Origin: UMGS1649 sp045611765
Lineage (GTDB): Bacteria; Bacillota; Clostridia; TANB77; CAG-465
Reading direction: 5' to 3'
Assembly (NCBI GenBank): GCA_045611765.1
Contig: JAZKXT010000005.1
Location: forward strand, 1-22,894
DNA length: 22,894 nucleotides
A program made the position numbers and the translations under genes. This document shows, piece after piece, positions 21,408 through 22,894 of the stretch (positions are counted from its first letter, which is position 1; each line of letters begins with the position of its first letter). The notes beneath the pieces are model-generated. The model had not been told where the DNA came from and made no database searches. It worked only from the letters and a program-made list of their open reading frames with translations.

Positions 21408-22088
21408 ATGATTGCTTGTGAAAATAGCCAAATATCAACAAGAGATTGTTTTACTGACGTCAGTAAGTCAATAATATCTGGTAAAGGTAAACAGACATTA
21501 ATTGAAGATTACAAATTAACTAGATATGCATGTTATCTAATAGCACAAAATGGTGATAGTAGGAAAAAGGTAATTGCACTTGCTCAAACGTATTTTGCTG
21601 TGAAAACAAGAAAACAAGAGATAAGTGAGAAAGAATACAGCTTACTTACGGAAGATGAAAAGAGATTATATAATAGAAATCTAACAAGGAAAGGAAATTA
21701 TTCTTTAAATATAGCAGCTAAAAATGCAGGTGTAAAGAATTTTGATAAATTCCATAACGCTGGTTACAAGGAGTTATATAATGGAGAAACTGCAGACGAT
21801 ATAGCTAAAAGAAAAGGTTTGAGATATAGAGAAGACATACTAGATAATATGGGAAGTGACGAACTTATAGCTAATCTATTTAGAATTTCGCGGACTGAGC
21901 AAAGGCTTAAGAAAGATAATGTGGATACAGAAAAGGTAGCTTGTGAAACTCATAATAAAATTGGAAAGATAGTAAGAAATGCAATTAAAGAAGCTGGAGG
22001 GACAATGCCAGAAGATTTACCTACACCCAAGAAGAGCTTGAAAGAGATAGAAAAGGAGAATAAAGTTTTTTTAGATAAATGGCAGTAA
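21408..22088 (+). CDS. dinD: DinD-like DNA-damage-inducible protein, N-terminus missing
   Basis: The 226 residues match DinD from ACENS onward: RYACYLIAQNGD, VIALAQTYFAVKTRKQE, EDEKRLYNRN, GYKELYNGETADDIAKRKGL, ILDNMGSDELIANLFR and GGTMPEDLPTP. DinD in E. coli is SOS-induced and acts on RecA filaments. Family proteins (about 275 residues, from memory) have about 45-50 further N-terminal residues, a BRO-N-like beginning, which are absent here. Upstream of the ATG at 21408 the same frame has stops at 21399 and 21384, and neither other frame gives the missing segment. There is no Shine-Dalgarno motif, no good promoter and no palindromic GAAC-N4-GTTC LexA box between 21298 and 21407. The gene may therefore be a decayed remnant or a natural short version. 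It ends at the terminator 22112-22138. Confidence 0.8.
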   Translation: MIACENSQISTRDCFTDVSKSIISGKGKQTLIEDYKLTRYACYLIAQNGDSRKKVIALAQTYFAVKTRKQEISEKEYSLLTEDEKRLYNRNLTRKGNYSLNIAAKNAGVKNFDKFHNAGYKELYNGETADDIAKRKGLRYREDILDNMGSDELIANLFRISRTEQRLKKDNVDTEKVACETHNKIGKIVRNAIKEAGGTMPEDLPTPKKSLKEIEKENKVFLDKWQ

Positions 22089-22111
22089 CAGAAGATAGAG
22101 TGATATAATCA

Positions 22112-22140
22112 AAACCTCAGAGTTTTTCTCTGAGGTTTGT
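22112..22140 (+). terminator. Terminator between dinD and the convergent DHHW gene
   Basis: A perfect 11-bp stem AAACCTCAGAG/CTCTGAGGTTT (22112-22122 with 22128-22138) has a TTTTT loop. It follows dinD and lies 36 bases past the stop of the minus-strand gene. With TTTT on the other strand as well, it may work in both directions. Confidence 0.8.
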
Positions 22141-22173
22141 ATATTACTATTGTTATTGCTATTTTACCATTTA

Positions 22174-22894
22174 TTATTTCAACACATTTTGATTTAGTAT
22201 AAGTGTGCTATAGATAAATAACACATCTTGGTTATCAAAAGTTAAATATTGTTCTAATAAATTGCTTGAAATGTATCTCAAATCTATAAGTGTTATACTG
22301 CTATAGTTTTCTATTAAAAGTGGTGCCAAACTACTTCCAAACGAATCTCTAAATATTACCAATTCTTTATTATTACTACTATTTGGATTATTTATTTCTA
22401 TAAATGAACTTGCACCATCTAAGTATACTTCATATGGATCAAAACTACTTAGTTTTTCTATATTGTATACACTTGTTAGTGAACTGTTTTCTAAATATTT
22501 TACTCTAGCATTATCTACTATATTATTTGTTAAGTATACTATAGTTTCAGGATTTCTCTTAATAGCAGACTCTCCATAATATACTCCATAGAAGTTATTA
22601 TATTCGTGTTTTTCATACTTGCTTTCCTTATATTTAAAATCCATTACTCTACTCATATAATTTACTACTTTGCCCAGATTTTCTTGTTTCCAGTGTGTAT
22701 CTGTTTTGTAATAATCGTTAAGTTTTAATACATTAGTTATGTCTATTTTATTAATATTTAATTTATCAATTTCATTATAGATATAGTTATAATCTATATG
22801 AAGAAAATTGTCATCTTTTAAATAGTAATTTTTATCAGGTATTATCATTATGTATGTTTTATTATCTTCTGATAAGAGTGAGGTTAGTTTATTT
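22174..22894 (-). CDS. DHHW/AlgJ-like protein for polysaccharide O-acetylation, 3' part (5' end outside window)
   Basis: The frame is open through the right edge, and codons upstream of the ATG at 22848 continue plausibly (TSLLSEDNKTYIMIIPDKN), so that ATG is probably internal. The visible part, about 240 residues, resembles the SGNH-hydrolase-like DHHW family, relatives of AlgJ/AlgX. These work with a membrane-bound O-acyltransferase to acetylate exopolysaccharide or cell-wall polymers outside the cell. Numbered from that ATG, the landmarks are IPDKNYYLK (3-11), YYKTDTHW (46-53, giving the D50/H52 pair) and IFRDSFGSSLAP (165-176, S169 as candidate nucleophile). The motif reads DTHW in place of the name-giving DHHW. 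It is the only minus-strand gene and converges on dinD. An acyltransferase partner would be expected upstream of it, beyond the window. Confidence 0.8.
   Translation of the reverse strand, partial: NKLTSLLSEDNKTYIMIIPDKNYYLKDDNFLHIDYNYIYNEIDKLNINKIDITNVLKLNDYYKTDTHWKQENLGKVVNYMSRVMDFKYKESKYEKHEYNNFYGVYYGESAIKRNPETIVYLTNNIVDNARVKYLENSSLTSVYNIEKLSSFDPYEVYLDGASSFIEINNPNSSNNKELVIFRDSFGSSLAPLLIENYSSITLIDLRYISSNLLEQYLTFDNQDVLFIYSTLILNQNVLK

Noticed and set aside
1..22894. CRISPR arrays, insertion sequences, transposases, phage genes or rRNA
   Set aside because: No regularly spaced repeats, terminal inverted repeats with a transposase, phage structural genes or rRNA sequence could be seen on either strand.

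Overview
This window reads as a piece of chromosome from a low-G+C, strictly anaerobic member of the Bacillota, most likely a gut-type clostridial lineage. The grounds are AT-rich DNA with A/T-ending codons and AGA arginines, strong AGGAGG-type ribosome binding sites, sigma-A-like promoters (several with TGN extended -10 boxes), short intergenic gaps, oxygen-defence proteins of anaerobes (rubrerythrin, desulfoferrodoxin), and the indirect GatCAB route to Gln-tRNA. No genus can be named from the sequence alone.

Layout: (1) 2-790 is the 3' end of a large gene with a formylglycine-generating-enzyme/C-type-lectin-like C-terminal domain. Its last ~130 bases change sharply in base and codon composition and look like the variable region of a diversity-generating retroelement (DGR) target. 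No reverse transcriptase or template repeat lies in the window. (2) 1013-1553 is a self-contained cassette for a small two-helix membrane protein. (3) 1594-7144 is one translation operon, gatC-gatA-proS-gatB plus a cytidine-deaminase-like gene. (4) 7183-8471 is a second cassette with two unrecognised genes, one of which is an internal tandem duplication. (5) 8521-9189 holds rubrerythrin with its own promoter, a possible operator and a terminator. (6) 9191-10905 holds a CBS-DRTGG family II inorganic pyrophosphatase. (7) 10916-11805 holds a membrane-anchored NERD-domain protein whose promoter implies a leaderless mRNA. (8) 11902-15180 is htrA followed by an OmpR-type regulator and a sensor kinase, resembling the CssRS/HtrA envelope-stress arrangement. 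(9) 15168-17437 holds a DUF2207 membrane protein with a glycine-rich tail. (10) 17438-20546 is an operon of a short alaS (no C-Ala domain), a HinT-type HIT protein and a lipid kinase. (11) 20576-20747 encodes tRNA-His and tRNA-Gln. (12) 20815-21297 holds desulfoferrodoxin. (13) 21408-22138 is an N-terminally shortened dinD-like gene. (14) 22174-22894, minus strand, is the 3' part of a DHHW/AlgJ-like polysaccharide O-acetylation gene that runs off the window.

Functional links: GatCAB and the tRNA-Gln(TTG), whose acceptor stem starts with a U1-A72 pair, belong to the same Glu-to-Gln transamidation pathway. ProRS and AlaRS are further translation genes. Rubrerythrin and desulfoferrodoxin together remove peroxide and superoxide. 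HtrA and the two-component system probably form a sensing and protein quality-control unit at the membrane. Nearly every transcription unit ends in a hairpin that directly abuts or overlaps the next promoter, so the region is very compact. All genes but the last are on the plus strand. The most interesting signal is the candidate DGR variable region at the left edge.
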